This document shows positions 8,907 to 16,354 of a stretch of 38,363 bases of DNA, in pieces. The notes under the pieces were generated by a model. The model ran no database searches. It was given only the letters and a program-made list of their open reading frames with translations, and was not told the origin of the DNA. The position numbers and the translations under genes were made by a program. Source of the DNA: an uncultured Prochlorococcus sp. (GTDB lineage Bacteria; Cyanobacteriota; Cyanobacteriia; PCC-6307; Cyanobiaceae); assembly GCA_902535185.1 (NCBI GenBank), contig CACAST010000011.1, positions 1 through 38,363 on the forward strand, in the 5' to 3' direction. Position 1 is the first letter of the stretch. Every line of letters starts with the position of its first letter.

Positions 8907-8980
8907 GGCGAGCGAGGGGATTCGAACCCCCGAATAGCGGCGCCACAAGCCGCTGCCTTAACCACTTGGCGACGCCCGCC
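8907..8980 (-). tRNA. tRNA-His (anticodon GTG)
   Basis: The minus strand folds as a cloverleaf. Acceptor GCGGGCG pairs with CGCTCGC (one G-U), the D arm is GCCAAGTGGTTAAGGC, the anticodon arm is GCGGC-TTGTGGC-GCCGC with GTG in the loop, and the T arm is GGGGG-TTCGAAT-CCCCT. An extra G at 8980 faces discriminator C at 8907, the G-1:C73 pair that is diagnostic of tRNA-His. CCA is not encoded. Confidence 0.96.
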
Positions 8981-9056
8981 TTACATTTATAAATTTAACA
9001 ACTCAAGGGTAATTTTTCATAGTAATTTTTATCTTTTAGAGAAATTTGAATTATTT

Positions 9057-9062
9057 TATAAT
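9057..9062 (+). promoter_or_regulatory. Candidate -10 box upstream of the CodA-like gene
   Basis: A consensus TATAAT lies 50 bases upstream of the TTG start at 9113. No good -35 is present at the usual spacing. AT-rich sequence makes chance matches common. Confidence 0.3.
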
Positions 9063-9112
9063 TCAGTAAAGTTTTCTTATGATTTAAAATAAAAGAAAAT
9101 TTAAAAAAAAAC

Positions 9113-10348
9113 TTGAGTAATTCCGGCAAAGCTGAGGTTCTTATTCCCAGAAGCCTTTGTGTAATAGAAGATATAGATAACCTCATTATCGATGTAGAGG
9201 ATTTATGTTCAGTTTCCATTAGTTGGGAGGATGGATTTGTTTCTGATTTAAAGCCTTTAAAAAAGATAATTACAAAACCAAAAAATATTTTATTCCCAAG
9301 ATTTGTTGAACCGCATTCGCATTTTGATAAATCCTTTACATGGGCAGACTTTCCTAATCTGGAATCAAACTATGGAGGAGCATTATCAGTAAATCTTGAA
9401 GAACATAAAACTAGAAGTACAGATAAAGTTCTTGAAAGAGTTGAGAAATCATTAAAACTTGCCATACAAAACGGATACCGAGCAATTAGAAGTCATATTG
9501 ATACATACAAAGGTCAATCTATTGATATTTGGATTGAACTTTTTAAATTACAAAAAAAACTTTCATCTGAGTTGACTTTACAATACGTTGCTCTAGCCCC
9601 ATTGGAATTTTGGAATACAACTGATGGAGAAGATTTGGCAAAAATATTTTCTTCTAATGGAGGCATTTTAGGAGGTGTTATTGTACCCCCTTTCAATAAA
9701 AAAGATACAAGCAAATTTCTAGCAAATATGCTTCTTCTTGCAAGTAAAAATAACCTAGAAATTGATTTGCATATAGATGAATCAATTATTGAACCTGGAG
9801 CGGGAATAAAAGTTTTATTAGAAACAATCGAAAATTTAAATATTAATAGTATTCCGATCACTTGTAGTCATTTGAGTAGTCTTATTTCTCTAAGTCACAG
9901 AGAGATTTTAAATTTAGGGGAGAAAATGGCTGAGAAAAATATTAAGGTTATTGCCTTACCCCTAACAAATTTTTGGCTGCTCAATCGAAGTAATAAAACT
10001 ACTTCATTAAAAAGACCAGTTGCGCCAATAAAGCAATTACAAAATTCACATGTTGATGTATCTCTTGGTAGTGATAATGTGCAAGACCCATGGTACCCAT
10101 TTGGTGATTTTGACCCTTTTTATACGTTGTCTTGCTCTATGCCTATGCTTCAATTAAATCCCTGGGAGAGAATGACTCTATCTTCTATTTTTTTAGCTCC
10201 AAGCAGATTATTAAATTTAAAATGGGATGGTTTAATTAAAAAAGGCTCTCCTGCTGATTTTGTGATTTTAGACGCACAAAGATGGGCAGATGTTTTTTCG
10301 AGAAATTTAAAGAGAAAAGTATTTATAAACGGCAATTTATATTGCTAA
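9113..10348 (+). CDS. Cytosine deaminase-like amidohydrolase (CodA/AtzC type)
   Basis: 411 residues. Amidohydrolase-superfamily TIM barrel with every metal and catalytic residue of the CodA group: EPHSHFDKS (H68, H70), DLHIDES (H220, E223), TCSHLSS (H253) and SLGSDNVQDPWYPFG (D321, matching the DDV.DPWYP.G block of E. coli CodA). The family hydrolyses exocyclic amino groups or cyclic amidines (cytosine, isocytosine, creatinine, s-triazines). The physiological substrate cannot be read from the sequence, so I do not assign codA outright; nitrogen salvage is a reasonable guess. The start is taken as TTG (MSNSGKAEVL), because no ATG lies in frame before the catalytic H68 and no good alternative exists. 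A FAD oxidase follows 38 bases downstream, possibly as one operon. Confidence 0.82.
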   Translation: MSNSGKAEVLIPRSLCVIEDIDNLIIDVEDLCSVSISWEDGFVSDLKPLKKIITKPKNILFPRFVEPHSHFDKSFTWADFPNLESNYGGALSVNLEEHKTRSTDKVLERVEKSLKLAIQNGYRAIRSHIDTYKGQSIDIWIELFKLQKKLSSELTLQYVALAPLEFWNTTDGEDLAKIFSSNGGILGGVIVPPFNKKDTSKFLANMLLLASKNNLEIDLHIDESIIEPGAGIKVLLETIENLNINSIPITCSHLSSLISLSHREILNLGEKMAEKNIKVIALPLTNFWLLNRSNKTTSLKRPVAPIKQLQNSHVDVSLGSDNVQDPWYPFGDFDPFYTLSCSMPMLQLNPWERMTLSSIFLAPSRLLNLKWDGLIKKGSPADFVILDAQRWADVFSRNLKRKVFINGNLYC

Positions 10349-10386
10349 TTGGCTAATTTATATACGAACCTTAAAAATTTTTATTA

Positions 10387-11745
10387 ATGATATCAATATC
10401 AAAACTCAAATTTATAGACAAATTTAGGGAAGTCAAAAACTTAGAGATTATTGAAAATAAATCAGATGTAAAAAGACTTTCAAAAGATTTTTATAACTAC
10501 TCTCCAATCCTTACTGAAAAATTAGATGAATGCATTGCTGATTTGGTGGTAAGACCTAGTGATCACAAAGCGGTAAAGGAAGTAGCAGAAATTTGTTGGG
10601 AATTATCTATCCCACTTACTTTAAGGGGTTCAGGTACAGGTAATTATGGACAAGCTGTTCCATTATTTAAAGGAGTTGTAATGCAGATGAGTCGATTTAA
10701 TAAGTTAGAAGAATTTGATCCATCCACAGGCTTTGTAAAAGTACAGTCTGGCTGTGTTATGGGAGATTTGAATAAACAATTAGAGAAATATGGGAGGGAA
10801 TTGAGGTTACTTCCTAGTACTTGGAAAACTGCAACAATTGGAGGTTTTATTGCAGGTGGATCAGGAGGTATTGGTTCCATTAGATGGGGATTTTTAAGAG
10901 ACCCAGGAAATCTTATAGGTTTAGAGGCAGTAACGATGAATGAAAAACCTGCATTATTAAAATTTGATGCTGAAGAATCCGAATCTCTAAATCATGCTTA
11001 TGGGACTAATGGAATAATTACTTCTTTATTACTTGCTACTGATATCAAACGTAAGTGGTACTCATTAGTTATCGACTGTATTGAATTTGAAAAAACAATA
11101 GAAATATTAAAAACTCTTACTAGCGCAGCAATCAATCTGAAATTAGGGGCAATTCTTGAAGAAGAAATTGTAGACCAAATGCCAAAATGGTTTAAAAGTA
11201 AATCTAGAAGTCACAAGATATTAATTCAATCTACTCTTGGAGGAATAAAAACCATCGAGCTAATTTGTAAAAAATTTAAAGTTGAATCTACCCTACTTGG
11301 GGAAGAGGAAAAGCTCGTGAATGGAATTTCTGAAGTCGTATGGAATCATACAACTCTTCATATGAGGTCTAGGGATAAAAATTGGACTTATTTACAGATG
11401 CTTTTGCCACTTAATAATGAACTAGAATTAATTAATTTTTTGAGAAAAAAATGGGGTAAAAAAATTCTTTGGCATTTAGAGGCAGTTTCTCAACAAGGAT
11501 CACCGCGATTAGCGGCTTTGCCCGTATTAAAATGGAACGGGGCAGATGAATTAAATGAAATAATGGAAGATTGCAAGAAACTTGGTGCTTTTATTTTTAA
11601 TCCTCATGTTTTAACAGTTGAAGGCGGAGGTCTTGGGGTCGTGGATGCTGATCAAGTAAAAGCGAAATTAAGATTTGATCCTAAAGGGCTATTAAATCCA
11701 GGAAAATTGGAAGGTTGGGAAGTAAAAGAACAGTTTAAAATTTAA
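10387..11745 (+). CDS. FAD-linked oxidase, GlcD-like (PCMH-type FAD-binding domain)
   Basis: 452 residues. The N-terminal half is a PCMH/FAD_binding_4 domain: VRPSDHKAVKEVAEICWE, the pyrophosphate-binding loop LRGSGTGNYGQAVP at about residues 80-93, and TATIGGFIAGGSGGIGSIRWG. The C-terminus ends with the typical KLRFDPKGLLNPGKL of glycolate/D-lactate oxidase relatives. These enzymes oxidise 2-hydroxy acids with FAD. It lacks the two-cluster ferredoxin extension of full-length D-lactate dehydrogenases. Pairing with the amidohydrolase 38 bases upstream hints at a shared pathway, but the substrate is unknown. The stop overlaps folC (convergent) by 4 bases. Confidence 0.8.
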   Translation: MISISKLKFIDKFREVKNLEIIENKSDVKRLSKDFYNYSPILTEKLDECIADLVVRPSDHKAVKEVAEICWELSIPLTLRGSGTGNYGQAVPLFKGVVMQMSRFNKLEEFDPSTGFVKVQSGCVMGDLNKQLEKYGRELRLLPSTWKTATIGGFIAGGSGGIGSIRWGFLRDPGNLIGLEAVTMNEKPALLKFDAEESESLNHAYGTNGIITSLLLATDIKRKWYSLVIDCIEFEKTIEILKTLTSAAINLKLGAILEEEIVDQMPKWFKSKSRSHKILIQSTLGGIKTIELICKKFKVESTLLGEEEKLVNGISEVVWNHTTLHMRSRDKNWTYLQMLLPLNNELELINFLRKKWGKKILWHLEAVSQQGSPRLAALPVLKWNGADELNEIMEDCKKLGAFIFNPHVLTVEGGGLGVVDADQVKAKLRFDPKGLLNPGKLEGWEVKEQFKI

Positions 11746-12974
11746 CATTTTTCTTTATTCGCAAATTTAATAAATTCAGCAACTAAAAAAATAGAACCTG
11801 TTAGAACAGGATGATTAGGTGGCCATTTTTCTAGGGAAAATAAATACTCAATGGCAAGTTCAAATGTTTTAAATTCAATTGTTTTTTGAGGGTCAATTTC
11901 TTTGATATGTGAGAGATCGTTTAATTGCCAACTAGGTTGGTTTGGGACTGGCACAAGTAATAAGTGATCATTTTTCTTAAGAAGTGTTTTTAATATTGCG
12001 TAAATATCTTTTTGTTTTTGAACACCCAAAATCCAATAAATTCCTTTATCTTCATTCTCCCAATTGCTTCGCTCATGAGAGAGTGCTTTAGCCGCAGGAT
12101 AATTATGCGCACAATCTACAAGAATTTCTTTGTTCAAATAATTTATTATTTCTAACCTACCTTTCCAAGATGTCTTTTTAAGACCTTCAGATATATGTTT
12201 TCCTTTTATATTAAATCCCAAATTATTCAGTGCTTCAATTGCTCCCACAGCTACTGAAGCATTTTGCTTTTGAAAAATTCCTTTTAATCCAAGCTCAAAG
12301 CTACTTGTGATTGAATCTTTCCAGATAATTTCTGCTCCAACCTCTTGAACTTTTTGGGTTATTAAATTTTCAACTTGACGATTTTGTTTGCATGAGATGA
12401 CAATTGAGTTTTTTTCAATAACTTCTAATTTTTCTTCGGCAATTTTTTCAATCGTATCTCCAAGAAATTCTTTATGGTCTAAGCCAATATTCCCAATAGC
12501 AATTATTGGTCTAGATTTATGGGCTGTTGTCGCGTCAAGTCTTCCCCCTAAGCCAGCTTCAAGAATGAGCAATTCAACTTTTTTATTGTCAAAAAAATTT
12601 AGTGCGCAGCAAATGATTTTTTCAAAAGGAGTTAGTTCAAATGTTGAAATTTTTTTTTCTATTAATCTATAGATTTTTTCAAAATCAGTTTTGTTAATAT
12701 TTTTTTTATTAACTCTAATCCTCTCGCATATGTCCAAGAGATGGGGTGATGTCGTTACACCAAAATTCCTTTTGGATTCAAAAAGTATACTTTCTAAATA
12801 TGCAGCGATTGATCCTTTCCCATTGGTTCCAATAATTTGTATCGCTGGAATATTCTCGCAAGGATTGCCAAGTTTTTGAAGTGCTTTTTTAATTCTTGAT
12901 AAGCCTAAATTGATATTATCCCTTTCATATTTAGGTGATAATAATTCAAAAGTTTTTAAATTTGCATTTTTCAA
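11742..12974 (-). CDS. folC: Folylpolyglutamate / dihydrofolate synthase
   Basis: 410 residues. Mur-ligase fold enzyme adding glutamate to (dihydro)folates in the cytoplasm. The ATP loop is IIGTNGKGSIAAYLESIL near residue 47, followed by TTSPHLLDICERIRVN, LILEAGLGGRLDATTA and NIGLDHKEFLGDTIEKIAEEK; the C-terminal domain carries ILVDCAHNYPAAKAL. All are standard FolC blocks. The start is the ATG at 12972-12974, 11 bases downstream of the argD stop on the same strand, so it is probably in the tRNA-Leu/argD transcript. Confidence 0.93.
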   Translation of the reverse strand: MKNANLKTFELLSPKYERDNINLGLSRIKKALQKLGNPCENIPAIQIIGTNGKGSIAAYLESILFESKRNFGVTTSPHLLDICERIRVNKKNINKTDFEKIYRLIEKKISTFELTPFEKIICCALNFFDNKKVELLILEAGLGGRLDATTAHKSRPIIAIGNIGLDHKEFLGDTIEKIAEEKLEVIEKNSIVISCKQNRQVENLITQKVQEVGAEIIWKDSITSSFELGLKGIFQKQNASVAVGAIEALNNLGFNIKGKHISEGLKKTSWKGRLEIINYLNKEILVDCAHNYPAAKALSHERSNWENEDKGIYWILGVQKQKDIYAILKTLLKKNDHLLLVPVPNQPSWQLNDLSHIKEIDPQKTIEFKTFELAIEYLFSLEKWPPNHPVLTGSIFLVAEFIKFANKEKC

Positions 12975-12985
12975 AATTTAAATTG

Positions 12986-14161
12986 CTACAACTCTCCAAA
13001 AATTAAATTTAGCTTATCCAAAAGAATATTAATTTCTCTTCTAGATATAACTAATGGTGGGACAATTCTTACAACATTTCCTCCTGCCGGAACTACCAAT
13101 AACCCTTTATCAAAAGCTTTTAATGTAATTTTTTTTGCATCAGCATAATCTTTATTGATTACAAGACCTTGTATTAAACCTAAACCTCTTTTACCGGTAA
13201 TAATATTTGGAAATTTTTTTGACAATTCTTCAAATCCAGCACTTAATTGTTCCCCTCTTAGATAAACATTATTGATAAGATTTCTTCTATTTATTTCTTC
13301 TAATACAGTTAGTGCAGCTTTACATGCGAAAGGGTTACCTCCAAATGTACTTGCATGATCTCCTGGATAAAAAATATTGGCTTTTTCTTTTACTAATAAT
13401 GCTCCAATTGCATGACCTCCTCCTAATCCTTTAGCAAGGGTGAATCCATCAGGTTCAATTCCTAAATTCTCATAACCCCACATTTTCCCAGTTCGACCTA
13501 CTCCACTTTGAACCTCATCTAAAATTAGGAGAGAATTATATTTATCACATATATCTCTCAGGCTTTTAAAAAATATTTTACTTCCAGGAATTACGCCACC
13601 TTCACCTTGTATTGGTTCAACTAAAACGCCTGAAATTTTTTGATTATTATTTTCACATTCTTCAAATAATTTTTTTACCGAATCAAAATCGTTAAATTTA
13701 AAAAATTTGAACCCTTGAATCAATGGTTCGAAGCCCTTTTGATATTTGGGCTGTCCAGTGGCACTCAATGCTGCAAGCGTCCTTCCATGAAAGCTGGATT
13801 CTGCAGCGAGAATAATTGATTCTTTACCCGTATTTATTGTATTACCATATTTTTTAATTAATTTAATTGCTGATTCATTTGCTTCCGCACCACTGTTGCA
13901 GAAGAAGACACTTTTGGCACAACTCATATTTGTTAAAGTTCTGCTTAATTGTTCTTGTTCTTCAATGTTGTAGAGATTGGAAATGTGCTGAATCTTTCTT
14001 AGTTGAGTTGATAGCCTTCTTCTTAAAACTCTATCGCTATGGCCAAGACTACAAGTTGCTATACCAGCGACTGCATCAAGATATTTTTTACCTGCTTTGT
14101 CCCATAGCCAACAACCTTTTCCTTTTTTGAAAGATATATCGAATCTACTATAGGTATTCAT
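12986..14161 (-). CDS. argD: Acetylornithine aminotransferase (class III PLP enzyme)
   Basis: 391 residues from the ATG at 14159-14161. PLP-dependent transamination between N-acetylornithine and 2-oxoglutarate in arginine synthesis. Motifs: WLWDKAGKKYLDAVAGIATCSLGH, FFCNSGAEANESAIK, FHGRTLAALSATGQPKYQ, LILDEVQSGVGRTGKMW and FTLAKGLGGGHAIGALL, where K of LAKGLGGG is the Schiff-base lysine. The frame stays open upstream into the tRNA-Leu gene, but those residues are translated tRNA; homologues begin at MNTYSRFDISF, so I place the start there. Only 5 bases separate this ATG from the tRNA 3' end. Confidence 0.93.
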   Translation of the reverse strand: MNTYSRFDISFKKGKGCWLWDKAGKKYLDAVAGIATCSLGHSDRVLRRRLSTQLRKIQHISNLYNIEEQEQLSRTLTNMSCAKSVFFCNSGAEANESAIKLIKKYGNTINTGKESIILAAESSFHGRTLAALSATGQPKYQKGFEPLIQGFKFFKFNDFDSVKKLFEECENNNQKISGVLVEPIQGEGGVIPGSKIFFKSLRDICDKYNSLLILDEVQSGVGRTGKMWGYENLGIEPDGFTLAKGLGGGHAIGALLVKEKANIFYPGDHASTFGGNPFACKAALTVLEEINRRNLINNVYLRGEQLSAGFEELSKKFPNIITGKRGLGLIQGLVINKDYADAKKITLKAFDKGLLVVPAGGNVVRIVPPLVISRREINILLDKLNLIFGEL

Positions 14162-14166
14162 CAAAG

Positions 14167-14248
14167 TGGGAGCGGTCGGACTTGAACCGACATACCCGAA
14201 GGTGCCGCATTTTGAGTGCGGTGCGTCTACCAATTCCACCACGCTCCC
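14167..14248 (-). tRNA. tRNA-Leu (anticodon CAA)
   Basis: An 82-nt class II tRNA on the minus strand. Acceptor GGGAGCG pairs with CGCTCCC, with U8-G9 and a D arm reading GTGGAATTGGTAGACGC. The anticodon arm is CCGCA-CTCAAAA-TGCGG with CAA in the loop, and there is a long variable arm (CACCTTCGGGTATG). The T arm is GTCGG-TTCAAGT-CCGAC and the discriminator is A. CCA is not encoded. argD begins 5 bases beyond the discriminator. Confidence 0.95.
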
Positions 14249-14323
14249 AAGGCTTTTGCAAAAATGAACTTTTTTATTATAACAAAAATCAACTTATTGA
14301 CTATTGTTTTTACCAATGAACAG

Positions 14324-14345
14324 TTAACAAGAAAACGCTTGTTAA
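14324..14345. repeat. Perfect inverted repeat downstream side of the tRNA-Leu/argD promoter region
   Basis: TTAACAAG-AAAACG-CTTGTTAA: an 8-base perfect stem with a 6-base loop, lying about 75 bases upstream of tRNA-Leu (minus) and about 190 upstream of the small ORFs (plus). A T5 run occurs 8 bases after it on the plus strand, too far for a good terminator. It could equally be a protein-binding palindrome. Confidence 0.35.
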
Positions 14346-14507
14346 TAGCTAATCTTTTTGCCTAAAAAAAAATAGGATTATATTTTTTGAATTTCTGACA
14401 ATAATTAAGATTTAAATGCATTCCTTAACATATACGATGCAATTATGTAACAGTTGCCCAGTTTTAAATCTATTTACGGGAAGAAAACTTCATACTCAGT
14501 AATATTA

Positions 14508-14516
14508 TGTTATAAT
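14508..14516 (+). promoter_or_regulatory. Strong extended -10 promoter for the small-ORF pair
   Basis: TGTTATAAT combines a TGn extension with a perfect consensus TATAAT (14511-14516). Transcription would be expected to start near 14522-14524, only about 8 bases before the ATG at 14531. No TTGACA-like -35 lies at the usual spacing, as is common for extended -10 promoters. Confidence 0.55.
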
Positions 14517-14530
14517 TTAGAAAAAATTAA

Positions 14531-14638
14531 ATGTCAAAAATTAAAGCAAAAAAATTATCTTTAAGATTTGCTCCTTATCTTTTCATTGCAGTCACAATCT
14601 TGACAGCATTTGGATCTAATAGCGGAACATGGGTATAA
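14531..14638 (+). CDS. Putative 35-residue single-span membrane peptide
   Basis: ATG to TAA, reading MSKIKAKKLSLRFAPYLFIA then VTILTAFGSNSGTWV. A strongly basic N-terminus (five Lys and one Arg in the first 12 residues) is followed by one hydrophobic segment (about 13-28) and a short polar tail. That predicts an N-in, C-out single-span peptide, the form of the many tiny photosynthesis and oxidase subunits of cyanobacteria. It does not match any of those whose sequences I can recall (Psb, Pet, Psa or Ndh small subunits). Support is a consensus promoter directly upstream, the composition, and overlap with a second similar ORF. A chance ORF of this length is possible. Confidence 0.5.
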   Translation: MSKIKAKKLSLRFAPYLFIAVTILTAFGSNSGTWV

Positions 14639-14649
14639 ATGATCTCAAG

Positions 14650-14745
14650 ATGAGTGGTTTAAATAAAATCTGGTCTAATCGCTTCTTAGTATTGTTTCTC
14701 ATATTTTTAGGCTGCATTTCACTTATAAATATTGCTTACGTCTAA
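14650..14745 (+). CDS. Putative 31-residue (or 38-residue) single-span membrane peptide
   Basis: From ATG at 14650: MSGLNKIWSNRFLVLFLIF then LGCISLINIAYV. A short basic N-terminus precedes one uninterrupted hydrophobic span (about residues 12-30). An in-frame ATG at 14629 would add MGINDLK and overlap the end of the upstream 35-residue ORF by 10 bases, suggesting translational coupling. I prefer 14650 because the stretch from there matches a typical small membrane subunit, but cannot decide. Not recognised. Two tandem ORFs of the same architecture behind one good promoter are more convincing than either alone. Confidence 0.5.
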   Translation: MSGLNKIWSNRFLVLFLIFLGCISLINIAYV

Positions 14746-14775
14746 ATTTTTAATAGCTTTCAAGCTTTTTTCAAT

Positions 14776-16146
14776 TTAGGCAGCTTTATATCGAGGAATA
14801 TCTGATGGGTCTGAACTAGTCTTGAATTCCTTATTTTTCAAAGTTTTTTTGTTAAATTCTCTGGTTATTTTTATACCCAATATTTTGAGTTTTGATTCAA
14901 AATTTTCATAACCTCTATCCAAATGCTCTAAACCTGAAATTGTACTAGTTCCTTCAGCTATAATCCCAGCAATTATTAATGCAGCTGAAGACCTCAAATC
15001 AGATCCAACTAGATCCATCCCCTTAAATTTTTTAACACCTTTGATGTGAGCTATGTTTTTGTTTAATTTTATATTCGCACCCATTTTGTTAAGTAAATGA
15101 ACATGGTTCATTCTGTTTTCGAAAATTGTTTCTTTTATCTTTGATTCACCATTTGCGATTGCCATTAAAGTTGTAAATGGTGCTTGCAAATCAGTTGGAA
15201 ATCCTGGGAAAGGAGCTGTTTCAATATCAACCCCTTTGATCTTGTTACAGTTTATTGTAATTGAATTACCTTTAATCGTAATTTTACTTCCACTCTCTTG
15301 AAGCTTATTCGTGACAGCTTCAAGATGATTAGGAATTACAGGAGAAATTGTTATCGAAGAGGAAGTCGCAGCAGCAGCTATTAAAAAGGTGCCAGCCTCT
15401 ATTCGATCTGGAATTACTTTATGACTACAACCACACAGCTCATTAACACCATCAATAATTATTTTTTCTTTGCCAGAGTCATAAATTTCTGCCCCCATTT
15501 TATTTAGCATTTGGCATAGATCCTGAATTTCAGGTTCTCTTGCAGCATTCTCGATCGTAGTTCTTCCCTCTGCTAATGATGCGGCCATTATTAAAGTTTC
15601 AGTAGCTCCTACGCTTGGGCACTTTAATTTGATATGAGTACCAATTAATCTGCTTTTATTTCCTTTAATATTTGCTTTGACAATTTCTTCTTCAATAAGA
15701 ATTTCCGCTCCAAGTGCTTTAAGCCCGTCAATGTGCTCATCTATTGGCCTTGAACCAATATTGCACCCTCCAGGCAAAGGGACTTTAGCCTCTCCAAATT
15801 TACTTAATAGTGGACCGATACAAAAGAAACTTGCTCTTAGTCCATTAACAAGTTCATATGGAAGTTCTTTAATAGAAATATTTTTTGAATCTATCTCTAA
15901 TTTATTGTTTTTTTCTACTATTTTAACCCCTAAATTTCTAAGGATATTAGCCATTTTTTCAATATCAGTGAGGCGAGGAACATTCTGAAGAACTATTCTT
16001 TCATTAGTTAGTAATGATGCAGCAAGCAAAACTAAGGCCGAATTCTTCGCGCCACTTATTTCAACGATTCCATTTAATTTGCCTCGGCCAAAAATCTTTA
16101 AATTTTGTGATTTAAGATATGACTTATTTTTGCTACCGCAAATCAT
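14776..16146 (-). CDS. murA: UDP-N-acetylglucosamine 1-carboxyvinyltransferase
   Basis: 456 residues, about 35 longer than E. coli MurA, mainly from an N-terminal extension and a lysine-rich C-terminal tail. It transfers enolpyruvyl from PEP to UDP-GlcNAc, the first committed step of peptidoglycan synthesis. ISGAKNSALVLLAASLLTNE near residue 30 holds the catalytic Lys-Asn pair (K34, N35). PLPGGCNIGSRPIDEHIDGL carries the active-site Cys (C128), so it is the fosfomycin-sensitive type. VGATETLIMAASLAEG and GFPTDLQAP are also standard. Start is the ATG at 16144-16146. It converges on the two small ORFs. Confidence 0.95.
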   Translation of the reverse strand: MICGSKNKSYLKSQNLKIFGRGKLNGIVEISGAKNSALVLLAASLLTNERIVLQNVPRLTDIEKMANILRNLGVKIVEKNNKLEIDSKNISIKELPYELVNGLRASFFCIGPLLSKFGEAKVPLPGGCNIGSRPIDEHIDGLKALGAEILIEEEIVKANIKGNKSRLIGTHIKLKCPSVGATETLIMAASLAEGRTTIENAAREPEIQDLCQMLNKMGAEIYDSGKEKIIIDGVNELCGCSHKVIPDRIEAGTFLIAAAATSSSITISPVIPNHLEAVTNKLQESGSKITIKGNSITINCNKIKGVDIETAPFPGFPTDLQAPFTTLMAIANGESKIKETIFENRMNHVHLLNKMGANIKLNKNIAHIKGVKKFKGMDLVGSDLRSSAALIIAGIIAEGTSTISGLEHLDRGYENFESKLKILGIKITREFNKKTLKNKEFKTSSDPSDIPRYKAA

Positions 16147-16354
16147 TAAGACTTAATTTATTAGATTCATGATGACAAACGAAAATTAGTAAGTCCACCC
16201 TATGTAACGTCTTGAATATTAATTTAAAGTGAAAATGTTTTTTTATTTCTTGGGAAATAAAAATTTAATAAATAATTGATCAAAATACTTATGTAATTAA
16301 AATATAGTTGGTAACGAATATTTAAAATTACTCATAGAAAATACTTCTTCAAAA

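Noticed and set aside
14162-14242. N-terminal extension of argD beginning MVELVDAPHSKCGTFG
   Set aside because: It is the tRNA-Leu gene read as protein; known aminotransferases start at the internal MNTYSRF, and a full tRNA cloverleaf explains the DNA.
14324-14360. Rho-independent terminator at the 8-base inverted repeat
   Set aside because: The T run is short and starts 8 bases after the stem, so I list it only as an inverted repeat.
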